A DNA stretch of 64,000 nt from Rhizobium sp. BK602 (GTDB taxonomy: Bacteria; Pseudomonadota; Alphaproteobacteria; Rhizobiales; Rhizobiaceae). Positions within the stretch are counted from its first letter, which is position 1; each line of letters starts with the position of its first letter. The notes below the pieces were generated by a model that ran no database searches, was not told the DNA's origin, and was given only the letters and a program-made list of their open reading frames with translations. The position numbers were made by a program, and so were the translations under genes. Below, one piece after another: positions 21,001-25,569 of the stretch. The stretch covers positions 495,989-559,988 of the forward strand of contig NZ_JACIBC010000005.1 of NCBI RefSeq assembly GCF_014195095.1. Direction: 5' to 3'.

Positions 21001-21591
21001 GCCGTTGACGGTGAAGCCCGTGAGACGACCGTCCGACCCGATATCGGGAACGCCCGTCGTCAGGGTGGCGCGCGGCGTGTTGATGAAACCGCAGCCTGAG
21101 CACGTAATTCCATTGGGATTCGCGATAATGACGTCGGCCCTGCCGCCGAACACTTCGGTCGGACCATTCAGCGCGGAACGATTGCCTGAGGTCACCTCGT
21201 TCAGAATGACCGATGCCGGGCCCGATGTCCTTAGATTCGGGTTCCCCGGTGTGGCACCACCCAGATTCGAAGTGCCGACTTCCCCATTAAAGTTGTTGAG
21301 GATGAGGCCAGGCGTGCCAACATTGAAATTGTCGTATTTGTTATGAGAGAGGCCGGCACCATTCGGCGTGACGATGTCGACCAGCGGTACGCCGTTCGGG
21401 GTGGCACCGACGCCCGGCTGGTTGGCTGCGGGCGCCGATCCGGCGGCTGACACGGACTGTGCATTAGTCAGCATCGGCTGAAAGATAAGCAACGCACTTA
21501 GCACTGTCGCAAGCGATTGCCGGGTAAGTCCACCCAGTTGATCAATCCTTTTCGACAATCCGCTTCTCCCGTTGCTCATCTTCTCGTCCAT
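6079..21591 (-). CDS. Giant TpsA/CdiA-like haemagglutinin with C-terminal nuclease-like toxin
   Basis: Secreted TPS effector of up to 5170 residues; ATG at 21579 (MSNGRSG) is an alternative start. Order: long signal region (to about residue 45), TPS secretion domain with NPNL/NPNG motifs (about 60-300), 24 degenerate ~94-residue repeats (about 440-2680), a non-repetitive block around 2930-3070 (YLETVDQNMFQLYPGVNPP) that could bind a receptor, filamentous-haemagglutinin type 2 repeats (about 3600-4500), a Gly/Ala-rich hydrophobic pretoxin stretch (about 4850-4950), then a terminal domain. That last domain has GADVISVDVNTGDVFLWDSK, an Asp...Asp-x-Lys pattern of the PD-(D/E)XK nuclease type. Export would need the TpsB at 22258-23988. 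No VENN motif was seen, so toxin boundary and activity are inferred. Confidence 0.9.
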   Translation of the reverse strand: MDEKMSNGRSGLSKRIDQLGGLTRQSLATVLSALLIFQPMLTNAQSVSAAGSAPAANQPGVGATPNGVPLVDIVTPNGAGLSHNKYDNFNVGTPGLILNNFNGEVGTSNLGGATPGNPNLRTSGPASVILNEVTSGNRSALNGPTEVFGGRADVIIANPNGITCSGCGFINTPRATLTTGVPDIGSDGRLTGFTVNGGDVTFEGTGGNFAAAPGSVDLFDVVSRQIHVNAPIYGKTIRLTGGASKYDYATGEATALTATSGTPEYAIDGTALGAMQADRIKVVVTEKGAGVKMSGDMAANAGELTLSADGKISIGNVSGRDGVTITSKQKATAAKVTSRQKVKVQADQGITLQSVAADSDIVLASGSGLLSISGDVNGGTTMQMSSGGGISAGSLTVGGGALLSASLGDIRIAGAAKTSGDLSLMATAGLIATGSLLSYGNITLNAGLDIAAVGNVFAGNGITVSGRSILTGTTVSGLDIAATQADPNGKVVFAKAADLRLTAPGDITAASLQSSGNISAQAATLSAGGITAHSAIDIKAVTNISGQLLAGSNVGIDAKGRLPINGNAIYAKTIAAGVDFAATDAAGGNIMLAQNGVLTLDAASGNIVVGNLLSSGNFGANAAHLQAENISSHGETTVSSGLDVSGQLLSAGDLTIVGDVIHANSLISGVDFVATKAAGGNIVLGLGGDMKLTATRDLVAGTMLAAGDLLVRGQTLAADTVTGHKDITLAGKTDIDGQILGAGNISISGTSIAADAIVSGVDIAATKAAGGKIVLAPSATGTGNLALAATGLLKAGTLLSSGKLNASGATVAAGNITSHGDTRLDGALNITGQILVAGNVLISGESVSSQLVAAGVDFDRTTVAGGKIVLSSRGDLTISAKGDIAISNMQAAGAISADGATLAADTVTGHQNISLSGAMSVTDQILGANDIRISGASIKADNIVSGVNFAATAAAGGNIVLTKSGNLLLSSTGALAASTLLSGGNLSANAATIAADNITAHGDLVLSADAGATNGSVAASGQILGAGNVLISGQRLAARTIAAGVDFAATNASNGDILLSPNGDLNISVGGDISVSTILAAGDLRSSARTITADAITGHKDITLSGVTKVNRQVLGASDVTISGSSINADAIVAGVDFGATKAAGGTITLASGANDGNLVLSAGSVLDVATLLSAGSIKASGGAIAADVVTSHGDLTLSADMASGRIDVSGQILAAGNLLISAEDLRAGTVAAGVDFHGTKAANGKVVLTQSGDLTVTAGGDVAAATLLAAGNIKVSGQTITSSAISGHRNINLDGSTNVTSQMLGAGAITISGADIRADAIITGVDFAATEAAGGKIILAPMAAGNGALSLSAANRLDVATLLSAGALSASATTIAAGAVTAHGDITLSGDTTVSGQILGAGNALISGQAITAETVAAGMDFDRTAASGGDILLSSNGDLTVTVNGAAKISKVLAAGSIDAKAGSISADSITSHKDITLSGATAVSGQILGAGDINLSGSGIKAGAVVSGVDFARTAASGGTITLAGGGELMLTSSGAINAGSLLSAASLKADGAEIKVGNVTAHGDVTLNGSSNPTIASGRVIVNGQILGAGKVLITGQSLSAQTIVAGIDFGTTDAANGDIQLSQSGDLTVKVRGEAKAAEILAAGVIDAEAALISAGRISGHDKIALLGATTVGGQVLGAGDVSISGPGIKAGAIVSGVDFRMTAANGAAIALGARGNLNLLSAADIEVGTLLSAGNLDGSGANITADTITAHGDLALRGVADATTAAGHVDVSGQILAASNVLISGQAVSAHTIVAGVDFQASVASGGDILLAPTGDLKVTAGGDVSVSTMQAAGDISVSGQTITAGNVTSHRDIKFAGSTNIGTQVLAARNIDISGGDIRAGAVVSGVDFAATAAANGGIILAGSGDLKLNAAGIVKAGTLLSAGRLDGAGQTVILDSVTAHGDIALDGATSINGQILSAGDVLISGQSLAAQAIVAGVDFSATEAAGGDIKLSSNGGLKVTLNGGSKSSTILAAGAVDISAAAIAADAITGHGTITLSTIPATTAASGRVDVSGQVLGAGDISISGSGVQAGAIVTGVDFARTAAASGNIIQTASGELRLNSTGDVSVGTLLAAADLTGKANAFRAASITSHGATDLQGSVDVTGQMLSGGALSVTGDSLKAGLLASGVDFAATDASGGNIVLGRSGSMSVKTTGHATAGAMLSGGDVTVNASNLEVDSLTSHGNVDILADLNASSRILSAGDLAVKGGSIEAPILISGVDFDQTNAAAGNIVLGASGAMTLIASGNVASTALLSASDFTARAASIKADSITSHGGIDIAGNVDVGNQILAGGRLALSGGHISAPVLISGVDFAATNASSGGIMLGQTGDMELSASAGVTNQTLLSAGSLNVDAADISATSVIAHKDIALVGGNSVKITGQLLGAGRILLSGQAVQSNQTVTGVDFAATARSLNGAIVVGPSGDLTIQAGSAATGSLIVAGALDVEANAFTASNITGYGAVSIDAAAPATGSGRVEINGQLLGAGNVSITGGSIDGSVIVAGVDFAATSQSSSGIVLGQAGNVSLTATAGDISANNLLAAGNISATAVGNVSAKAVAHRDIVLNAGNAITLSGQSLAAGNVNLTARSITIDTLVSGVDFAATQVSVNGSLMLQRAGAATLSASDGGINANALLSGGSLAANATQNIAYSSLQSLGDATLTAPGAITYTNTTRVGGNLTINTGAVDLSGTRGNKIAGGGTLTLNASSANFANSSLVFGGLVLNLSGTADFSGAHVNTVTNAGGSGDINISAAGLTANASTALLAAHDLALILPSFTNAGQLAAGNNLLLRTTSDLKNTSSGLIFASRNIDLFVGGVLANDQGAIVSSGDLTIQGAVSGQRNGAVINTSGLIQSDGSASILTSNLTNQRSTAPTWVTGQLISSGAVVGTFVLNPDIAGQPFAYLETVDQNMFQLYPGVNPPSWQEYQPQLWSVSTLADGTSYRAWTWISGKGPTEVRPIFNWIKDRVPKDANGNPVLDPNNPSRYFIVDEVVKNGSDTSTTYSWDWGANISQSIYEDRFTSPLSPEGVIRAGGNLTIDATNLNNSYSSIEAGGNASLKGGTLNNQGVALYRTTMLTCNAQSTCSAYNADGSANPSRDIANGTSIVSNTQVIASAAGNIKARGALNLAFGAINNSAAPGSVSGSASLAARSDPGNPLSALGSMTAGGALFSVNAALAGIAANGGANVGNGPSVTGNSLMLGSGPAIVDSGLAATGNLSVKNAGVTAGGGVAISGSGLTADGVASVSASGLTATGSATANGSSLATTGVAIAGSGPIADTGASLNGGNLTAAAGASVDSNSLIGKLSVALGGSGNLAEILRVNGAELASLAKPQSGGVGGTVPGQVFLLETRAAFLDVSKFYGSGYFIDRVGYTLETKVPFLGDAYFDNQLVDTQLRQLVGNGLGAGSFIPGDNATDQMKSLLDNGVAYAEANGLALGQALTPEQVANLTQSIVIYQTETINGAQVLVPVVYLSAADRAKLNGAGAIIAGSTVNIDAGNLNNSGAIAAADGMTIDATTIQANGGTFLAGGNLNLSASNGITLAAQTMTIGGQSVVASSGGITAGGGLKVDAGGGNLSLTGSKIAAGGAAQLSGQTITLATTKVDNGGQQNATGTRIETGGNLTIDANQGVDIIGSSAKAGGGLSITAKQGSVTVVSTDLTRQTDDGYTRKSGTEQQGSQLMAGGNLVVTANDGLLISGSDLKASGSLGLTANGDINVVTSQGQETSVSGHSSSSSLAHGGSTITAGGDIVAKSGNDINFIGSTMVADGTLGLQAKGDITIAEATDAYTLDVKGSTKKSGFFGSKKETVSGHLENTTAVGSSISGKDGATIVSGGDTTISASKVTAGDDTHVADLNVQTGGNLIVSAGKDTETENDKSKSKGFLRSGSYSYDGYNETTVGSQLSASGDVNLDAGKAAAIVGSKINADGSLNVSGESVSVIGAQENHQSDSQRKDSGLFVGSGGGFISLYGKNEKQGQQSSTDNIGSELSAGKDVNLTARATDLNIMGSSVSADRDINLSAARDVNVTPGAESSSQSEQQKKSGFGLALSAGNGGFSIGIGAQSTKDSKAQQSDTNAVSELSAGRDLNISAGNNVNLQATSASAERDVNLFAGKDINLLSANDVTNYEEVHEKTFAGVTISVTSQIGKAAQSIMNSAERLSDSGGVNAITNTAIAGLGFYEGYKGLKGAYEGLTSTDPKVGTGLSFSIGINAGVSHQENSWSSSSSTPVVTDIRAGRSITMEAEKGSITSDGAQILAGYDKNGIPTISGDPLTGDIFLSATNGDVNLNAATGTSDSTSSNKSWSAGVGVNFGCTTKGGCAQTGVGVNASYGKGDSETSGTSHTNTHVNGTGDVTIVTNDLALKGATVAGNSVGIDARSLTIESQLDTQKAKADQLNVSGQIGIGSFNVSGVTQKAKGDAVLVSEQSGIHAGTGGLDIDISGQTSLVGGLITSEAGAEHNSFSTGTLTVADIDTHSTWKAETYGGGIGTGGLTIAPPVKAGEKETGKAYSAIGGNIGITITDPAHQVQDISTIRRDTDNTNTSLPGLPDLQNILRDQYKTQADLQAAQATMAGLVADIANNLMLNATTQAEKDFWGEGGAGRAALHALGGGLLGGVNGVEGAVKGALGGAASTMLAHAVKELVAGMLKDAKLGSDEDRAKLGAVFGATIMAGIGSVVGGGEGAAYGAANYQYNYLADEDLFKAADALAAAEKCETDCAALWEKVNDYKQLSQYNDAVLITTCTAAPASSACQQMKQDLLKFASRLDRAGIDVFLDTAPSENPIDLTFDTATLQQFSGTKSAINLDVILARYLSEADKNGVPVDVAINKALTQISRTEGGMKALLDGAGVVGGVAACAGTVGTACALGLIGAAVSANQLVASAQQSLTGEDAKTALVYSLEKAGYSQEEAERYEHYMDIGAVVLTVGVVGGEVAVRFTAANLSTIASAAERQAVAQALEKIPPLRTINGKALNPKLPDPAAGYGYVPKTVASDKPNIANSHINGFNAEIDLANQIADLPGQQVLRYGDAVGTHGADVISVDVNTGDVFLWDSKFRNSVVSIKSSPTFTPGSNSLNNALQQAEQEIRKSTLPQSIKDKATANLDAGEFTANTVGTASAKNSVPVKYCGFNPC
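13650..20170 (-). repeat. 24 tandem degenerate ~94-residue repeats inside tpsA
   Basis: The motif (S/A)GVDFAAT-A-GG recurs 24 times in the translated gene, from SGLDIAATQADPNG (near 20160) to SGVDFAATQVSVNG (near 13660). Average spacing is about 283 bases, or 94 residues. Each unit also carries QILGAG-(V/I)-ISG and TLLSAG-L-like segments. This is a beta-helix shaft of near-regular period; units have diverged at the nucleotide level. Confidence 0.85.
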
Positions 21592-21646
21592 TTCCTGGCA
21601 CTGTGGTCTTGCCGTTATCGGGTGTCCCTGGTGACGACAGAATTTC

Positions 21647-22252
21647 CTACTTCTGCACGAGCCAGGTCTTTACGCTGGCAACGAACTTGTCGGAGAGATC
21701 ATGAGCGAGAGCGTCCTTCTTCTGAGAAACCTGAGCAGCGTTAATTGCCATGGCGACAAAGACGCCGATGTTCCCTTCACCATGCACGCCCTTTTCGGTC
21801 ACATAGACATCCGTTTCGGCTATGAGACGTCCAGTCTTTGCATTCTGAAGGCGGACTGATCCCGACATACGGCTGTCGTTGTCCAGGATGATACGGCCGG
21901 CGTTGCTGGCGAGGTCGACCGTGTGCAGTGTCACGATAAGCTTTCCGGGTGTTTTCCCCCCGGGTAGACCTTTGAGTTCACGATTTAGCGAAGCCTCGAG
22001 GGTCTGCACCACTTTCGACAGCTGTGGATCGGGGTTTTTTCTGTCAAAGAATCCCCCCATGTTCACGTCTGGAGCTGTTTCGAGCTGAATCTGCGTGACG
22101 GACGAACTCCGCAATGCCGTCACCAGCCGGGGATCCGCGGTCTGGCAGGCGCTGACGATCACTGCCAGCGCAAAAGCCACAAGCAGCTTCACGCTGTGCC
22201 GAAACGACTTCGAAGTATTTTTGAATGCAATTGTTGACACCTGACTCACCAT
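21647..22252 (-). CDS. Outer-membrane-type lipoprotein of the TPS operon
   Basis: A 201-residue protein from the ATG at 22252 (GAGGTG nine bases upstream; five bases after the tpsB stop). The N-terminus is a basic region, a hydrophobic core and the lipobox VSAC, so cleavage and lipidation at Cys are expected. The mature part is soluble alpha/beta with GRIILDNDSRMSGSVRL and a Gly-rich GEGNIGVFVAMAIN helix, resembling DUF4410-like lipoproteins. Placed between tpsB and tpsA, it may assist secretion or anchoring of the effector. Function is not established. Confidence 0.75.
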   Translation of the reverse strand: MVSQVSTIAFKNTSKSFRHSVKLLVAFALAVIVSACQTADPRLVTALRSSSVTQIQLETAPDVNMGGFFDRKNPDPQLSKVVQTLEASLNRELKGLPGGKTPGKLIVTLHTVDLASNAGRIILDNDSRMSGSVRLQNAKTGRLIAETDVYVTEKGVHGEGNIGVFVAMAINAAQVSQKKDALAHDLSDKFVASVKTWLVQK

Positions 22253-22257
22253 CACTT

Positions 22258-23988
22258 TCACCACCTCACGGATGTACTGACAAACAAAAGCCCGGAGTCG
22301 CGCCGCTCGACCGTGCCGCCCAAAACATCCGAATAACCAATATCGAAATTGACATTGCCGCCGGCGAGCTTGGCGCCGACCGTCCAGCCGAACATGTCGC
22401 CGCCAGCGATCTGATAGCGCGCTTGGCGTGCGATCCGCCCGTAATCGAGACCGACATAGGGCCGGAACTCTCCAAGCATCTTCGCTAGTCCGGCATTGTC
22501 GGCAAAAGGCTGCATGCGCCAGAGGAGATCGTTGCGGATGAAGAAGCCGTTATTGCCGTAAAGCATGGTCTCGCGTGTGCCGCGCACCGAGGAATAGCCG
22601 CCGACCGAGATCTGCTCGGCCCCGAACAGATTGTCGGGGGAATACTGGCCCGTCACCAGCGAATTGATCTCGAAGCGCTGGTCGGCAAGCTCGAAAGGCT
22701 TCGTCATGGTGATCGTGCCGCTGAACTTTGAGAAGCGAGGATCGGCATCCCCTGCCCCAACATCGCCGGGCGCGACCGCATTAAAAAGATTGAGCCCCTG
22801 GCTGTAGGAGAGGTCGAAGACCCAGAGACCTCCCAACATCCGGCGTGAATGCGAGATGCCGAGATCGCCAACGGTATATTTGCGGCTGCCGACCTCGATC
22901 CTGTTGCCGAGCAGGAAATTGTTGGTTTCCTTGTAGGTCAGGCCACTGTTGAAGGTCGTGATCGAATCCTTGTCGCGGAAAATCACGCGATCGGCGCCGA
23001 TGCCGACCTGCTTGCTGTTGCCCGACGTCTGCAGCGTGCCGAAATTGCCCGGAACGGAGCTGTCATATTCGTACCAGGAGCCGTTCGCCGAGAAGGTCCA
23101 GTAGCCGTAAGGCATGCTGACATTGCCGGAATAGCTGTTGCTCTTGCCCAGACCGTCATCCCGCCAAGAATAGTCCGGCCCAGTATGCTCGTAGGCGAAA
23201 TTCCACTGGTCATTCACACCGAAGAGATTGTCATAGCCAGCGGAGGCCGAGGACTTGGAGTATCCGGTCTGTTCCTGGCCGAGATTGCTGTTGCCGAAGG
23301 AAAGGTGCCAGGGATGGTCCGGCTTGTTCTCGATGTTGAGTATCGAGGTGCCATCCGTCTTTCCGGGAAGCATCGCCGTCTTGGCATTGTTGGAGGTGAG
23401 ACGATTGATCTGGTCGAGACCCTGCTCGATATCGCGCAGATTGGTGATCTTGCCCTTCATGCCGGGAAAGGCCGTGGCAAGCACGCCGGAGCCAGGCTGC
23501 GGCTTGCCATCGATGTAGATGTCGGCAAGCGTGCCTTCGACGGCGATGAGACGCAGCACCTTGGTCCCGGCGATATCCTGCGCCGGCACATAGACGCGGG
23601 AACTGACAAAACCTTTGTCGAGATAGAGATGCGTCAGGTCGCGTAGCAGCCCGTTGATCTCGCCGACACCGACGCAACGGTTCGCATAGGGCGCCGTGAC
23701 CTTGTCGATCGCGCCCACCGAAAACTGCTTGACGCTCTCGACCTCGATACGGTTGATGGCAAAGCATAGACCGGGCTTCTGACCGCCGGATGCGTCAGGC
23801 TGCTGAGCCTCGGCTGGAGATGGCTTTGGCGTCATCCGGCCCAAGGTCTCCAATCGTTGTTGTTCGGCCTCCTGCGCCTGACGGCGCGCGAAGTCGTCGT
23901 TCGGCGATAGCGCAGCCGCGGTCGACGCCACAAGGGCCGCTGCCAAAAGCCCCCCGATGGCGGCCGCCGAACGCAGGTTTGACATCAT
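22258..23988 (-). CDS. TpsB outer-membrane transporter (ShlB/FhaC family)
   Basis: Outer-membrane barrel that exports the giant TpsA. Start ATG at 23988 (next ATG 23985) lies 13 bases after the upstream gene's stop; 576 residues, the normal size for the family. A signal peptide (MMSNLRSAAAIGGLLAAALV) precedes a coiled, Gln/Glu-rich linker, a POTRA_2-type domain with paired Cys (LCFAINRIEVE ... NRCVGVGEINGLL), and a barrel ending in Trp (FVSTSVRW), the classic aromatic end for Bam insertion. The plug/barrel motif VRGTRETMLYGNNG corresponds to the conserved VRGY/F-type region. It is immediately upstream of the lipoprotein and tpsA genes. Confidence 0.92.
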   Translation of the reverse strand: MMSNLRSAAAIGGLLAAALVASTAAALSPNDDFARRQAQEAEQQRLETLGRMTPKPSPAEAQQPDASGGQKPGLCFAINRIEVESVKQFSVGAIDKVTAPYANRCVGVGEINGLLRDLTHLYLDKGFVSSRVYVPAQDIAGTKVLRLIAVEGTLADIYIDGKPQPGSGVLATAFPGMKGKITNLRDIEQGLDQINRLTSNNAKTAMLPGKTDGTSILNIENKPDHPWHLSFGNSNLGQEQTGYSKSSASAGYDNLFGVNDQWNFAYEHTGPDYSWRDDGLGKSNSYSGNVSMPYGYWTFSANGSWYEYDSSVPGNFGTLQTSGNSKQVGIGADRVIFRDKDSITTFNSGLTYKETNNFLLGNRIEVGSRKYTVGDLGISHSRRMLGGLWVFDLSYSQGLNLFNAVAPGDVGAGDADPRFSKFSGTITMTKPFELADQRFEINSLVTGQYSPDNLFGAEQISVGGYSSVRGTRETMLYGNNGFFIRNDLLWRMQPFADNAGLAKMLGEFRPYVGLDYGRIARQARYQIAGGDMFGWTVGAKLAGGNVNFDIGYSDVLGGTVERRDSGLLFVSTSVRW

Positions 23989-24001
23989 AGGCTCGCCCCG
24001 G

Positions 24002-24679
24002 TCAGTTCGAAGCGGCCTTCTGCAGCGCATCGAGCGCTGCCGATAATCCCTTCAGCGAGAACTTGATGTTGACCTTCTGGCCGTTCATCATCTGGACGTG
24101 GCCTGTGCCGTCAGCGGCCTTGGAAAGGGCGGACACCATCTTGGCATCCAGCTTCTGCTGCGCCCAGCAGCCAGCCTGGTTGCAGTTGCGATAGGTGAGC
24201 TGCACGACCGGCTTGTCGCTTGCATCGATGCTGATGCCTGCCGGCAGATACATATTGAGCGGTACGAGCGTGGTCAGCACCAGTTCACTGGCAGGCTGCT
24301 TTGTCGCCTTCTTGTCTGTTGCGGCGGGAGCCGGCACCTTGGCGACCGCCAGCGTCAAAACATTGACGTCCTGATCACCCTGCTTGACGGTCGCAATCTG
24401 TGCAACTTCGCAGCTCTCCGCTGCCGAGCCATTCGCCGCCTTGCCGTCGATGCAGCGATAGTACCAGTCGTCGAATTTCTGCACGCGCGCCTGCGGGGCC
24501 GGCTGTTGCTCGGTCGTTGCGACAGGGGAGCCCTGAGCAGAGCCGGCACTGGACGACGTATTGGCAGCCGCCGGCGTGGGCTGTTCTTGCGCGACTGCTG
24601 AAAATGCAAGCAGCGTCGAGGAAAGGAACGCAACAGATGTGCAGGTTTTGAAGGAGAAAGACTTACTCGCGGGGGACAT
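24002..24679 (-). CDS. IalB-family periplasmic protein
   Basis: A 225-residue exported protein. Signal peptide to about AFSAVAQ, a low-complexity Ala/Ser/Pro linker, then an invasion-associated locus B (IalB) domain: FDDWYYRC, ESCEVAQIA, YRNCNQAGCWAQ and a C-terminal hydrophobic KFSLKGLSAALDAL. Four Cys in pairs indicate disulfides in the periplasm. It is the first gene of the TPS operon (13 bases before tpsB). IalB proteins were named from Bartonella; their biochemical role is still poorly defined. A second IalB gene also flanks the other TPS system in this window, suggesting a helper role, which is inference. Confidence 0.88.
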   Translation of the reverse strand: MSPASKSFSFKTCTSVAFLSSTLLAFSAVAQEQPTPAAANTSSSAGSAQGSPVATTEQQPAPQARVQKFDDWYYRCIDGKAANGSAAESCEVAQIATVKQGDQDVNVLTLAVAKVPAPAATDKKATKQPASELVLTTLVPLNMYLPAGISIDASDKPVVQLTYRNCNQAGCWAQQKLDAKMVSALSKAADGTGHVQMMNGQKVNIKFSLKGLSAALDALQKAASN

Positions 24680-25086
24680 ATAAAACTACCCAAAGTCAAA
24701 GCCATTCGCTTGCGCAAGGCAAGCCTTGCTCAATCGGCATGTCGGTCAAAATTCATTGAGATGCACCTGAAAGCGGTGTAGCCGATCATGGGCCTGAACC
24801 GCTCAATAGCAGATTTCTGAAAAAGTACAGCGAAAAGTAGCATGCACGAATGATATTCACACGCTCGTTTTCCGATATGCGTGTAAAATCTGCAACACCA
24901 ACGTTCAATAGTTGAATAAAATTGTCTTTTTTGCTCTTGAAGAGATATGAACCGACGGCTGGGATATGAGCATTCAGCCTTACGGTAGAATTGCTAACAC
25001 ATTGAAACAATTTTTCCTCAGCGACGCCAGATGCCGAACGCAGACACGGACGGCACAGCTTTAAAGCACGAAACGCTCACAAATCT
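24680..25086. other. Intergenic region, promoter for the ialB-tpsB-tpsA operon
   Basis: About 400 bases, more AT-rich than the flanks, lying upstream of the minus-strand TPS operon and downstream of the RiPP operon. A 74-codon open frame at 24786-25010 has no recognisable features. No convincing terminator follows the GNAT gene. The promoter of the TPS operon should be here but no clear boxes could be assigned. Confidence 0.5.
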
Positions 25087-25569
25087 TCATTGGTTCAACT
25101 CCTTCAGAGCGCTGATCGCGACGAAACGATAGCCGAGACTTTGAAAAAAGCCGGTGCTGTCCGGATTGCCGAATTCTATAGCGAGCTGGACGCGGTCGAG
25201 GCCGGAGGAAGATGCGATCTGCTCCACCTCATACATCATGCGAGTGCCGAGGCCTTTCCGTCTATGCTGCCCGGCGACGATGATATCCCATAGAAACAAA
25301 TGGGATTCCGCATGATTGAGCGAAAAACAGACCGTGCCCACTTGCGCGTCCGCCTGCCATAGACCCAGGGCGCTCGTATTCACTGGATCCGCCACCATAG
25401 CATCAAAGAGGTGTGAAACACGCCTCTGTGCAAGCATTTGGGCCTGCTCTGCCGCCAAGCCGCGAAATCGCTCGTAGGACTGCGTCAGCCGAACGGTCAA
25501 ATCCGTCCGGTAGTCGGCAAGCTGAAGGTCGGATAGCGCGGCGATTGCCAGCGGGCTTTCCTCGGTCAT
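25087..25569 (-). CDS. GNAT acetyltransferase, candidate self-immunity (MccE C-terminal-like role)
   Basis: A 160-residue GNAT-fold N-acetyltransferase. The acetyl-CoA loop is visible as AGQHRRKGLGTRMM (Q/R-x-x-G-x-G/A), with a following FFQSLGYRF segment. The start overlaps the preceding methyltransferase stop (ATGA), so it is the last gene of the operon. In microcin C the C-terminal GNAT domain of MccE acetylates the toxic aminoacyl-nucleotide and protects the producer. Location at the end of an MccB-like operon makes the same role plausible here, but the substrate is inferred from context only. It could equally acetylate the peptide. Confidence 0.85.
   Translation of the reverse strand: MTEESPLAIAALSDLQLADYRTDLTVRLTQSYERFRGLAAEQAQMLAQRRVSHLFDAMVADPVNTSALGLWQADAQVGTVCFSLNHAESHLFLWDIIVAGQHRRKGLGTRMMYEVEQIASSSGLDRVQLAIEFGNPDSTGFFQSLGYRFVAISALKELNQ

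Noticed and set aside
24786..25010. 74-codon minus-strand frame before the IalB gene
   Set aside because: No ribosome-binding site, no motif, AT-rich intergenic composition.
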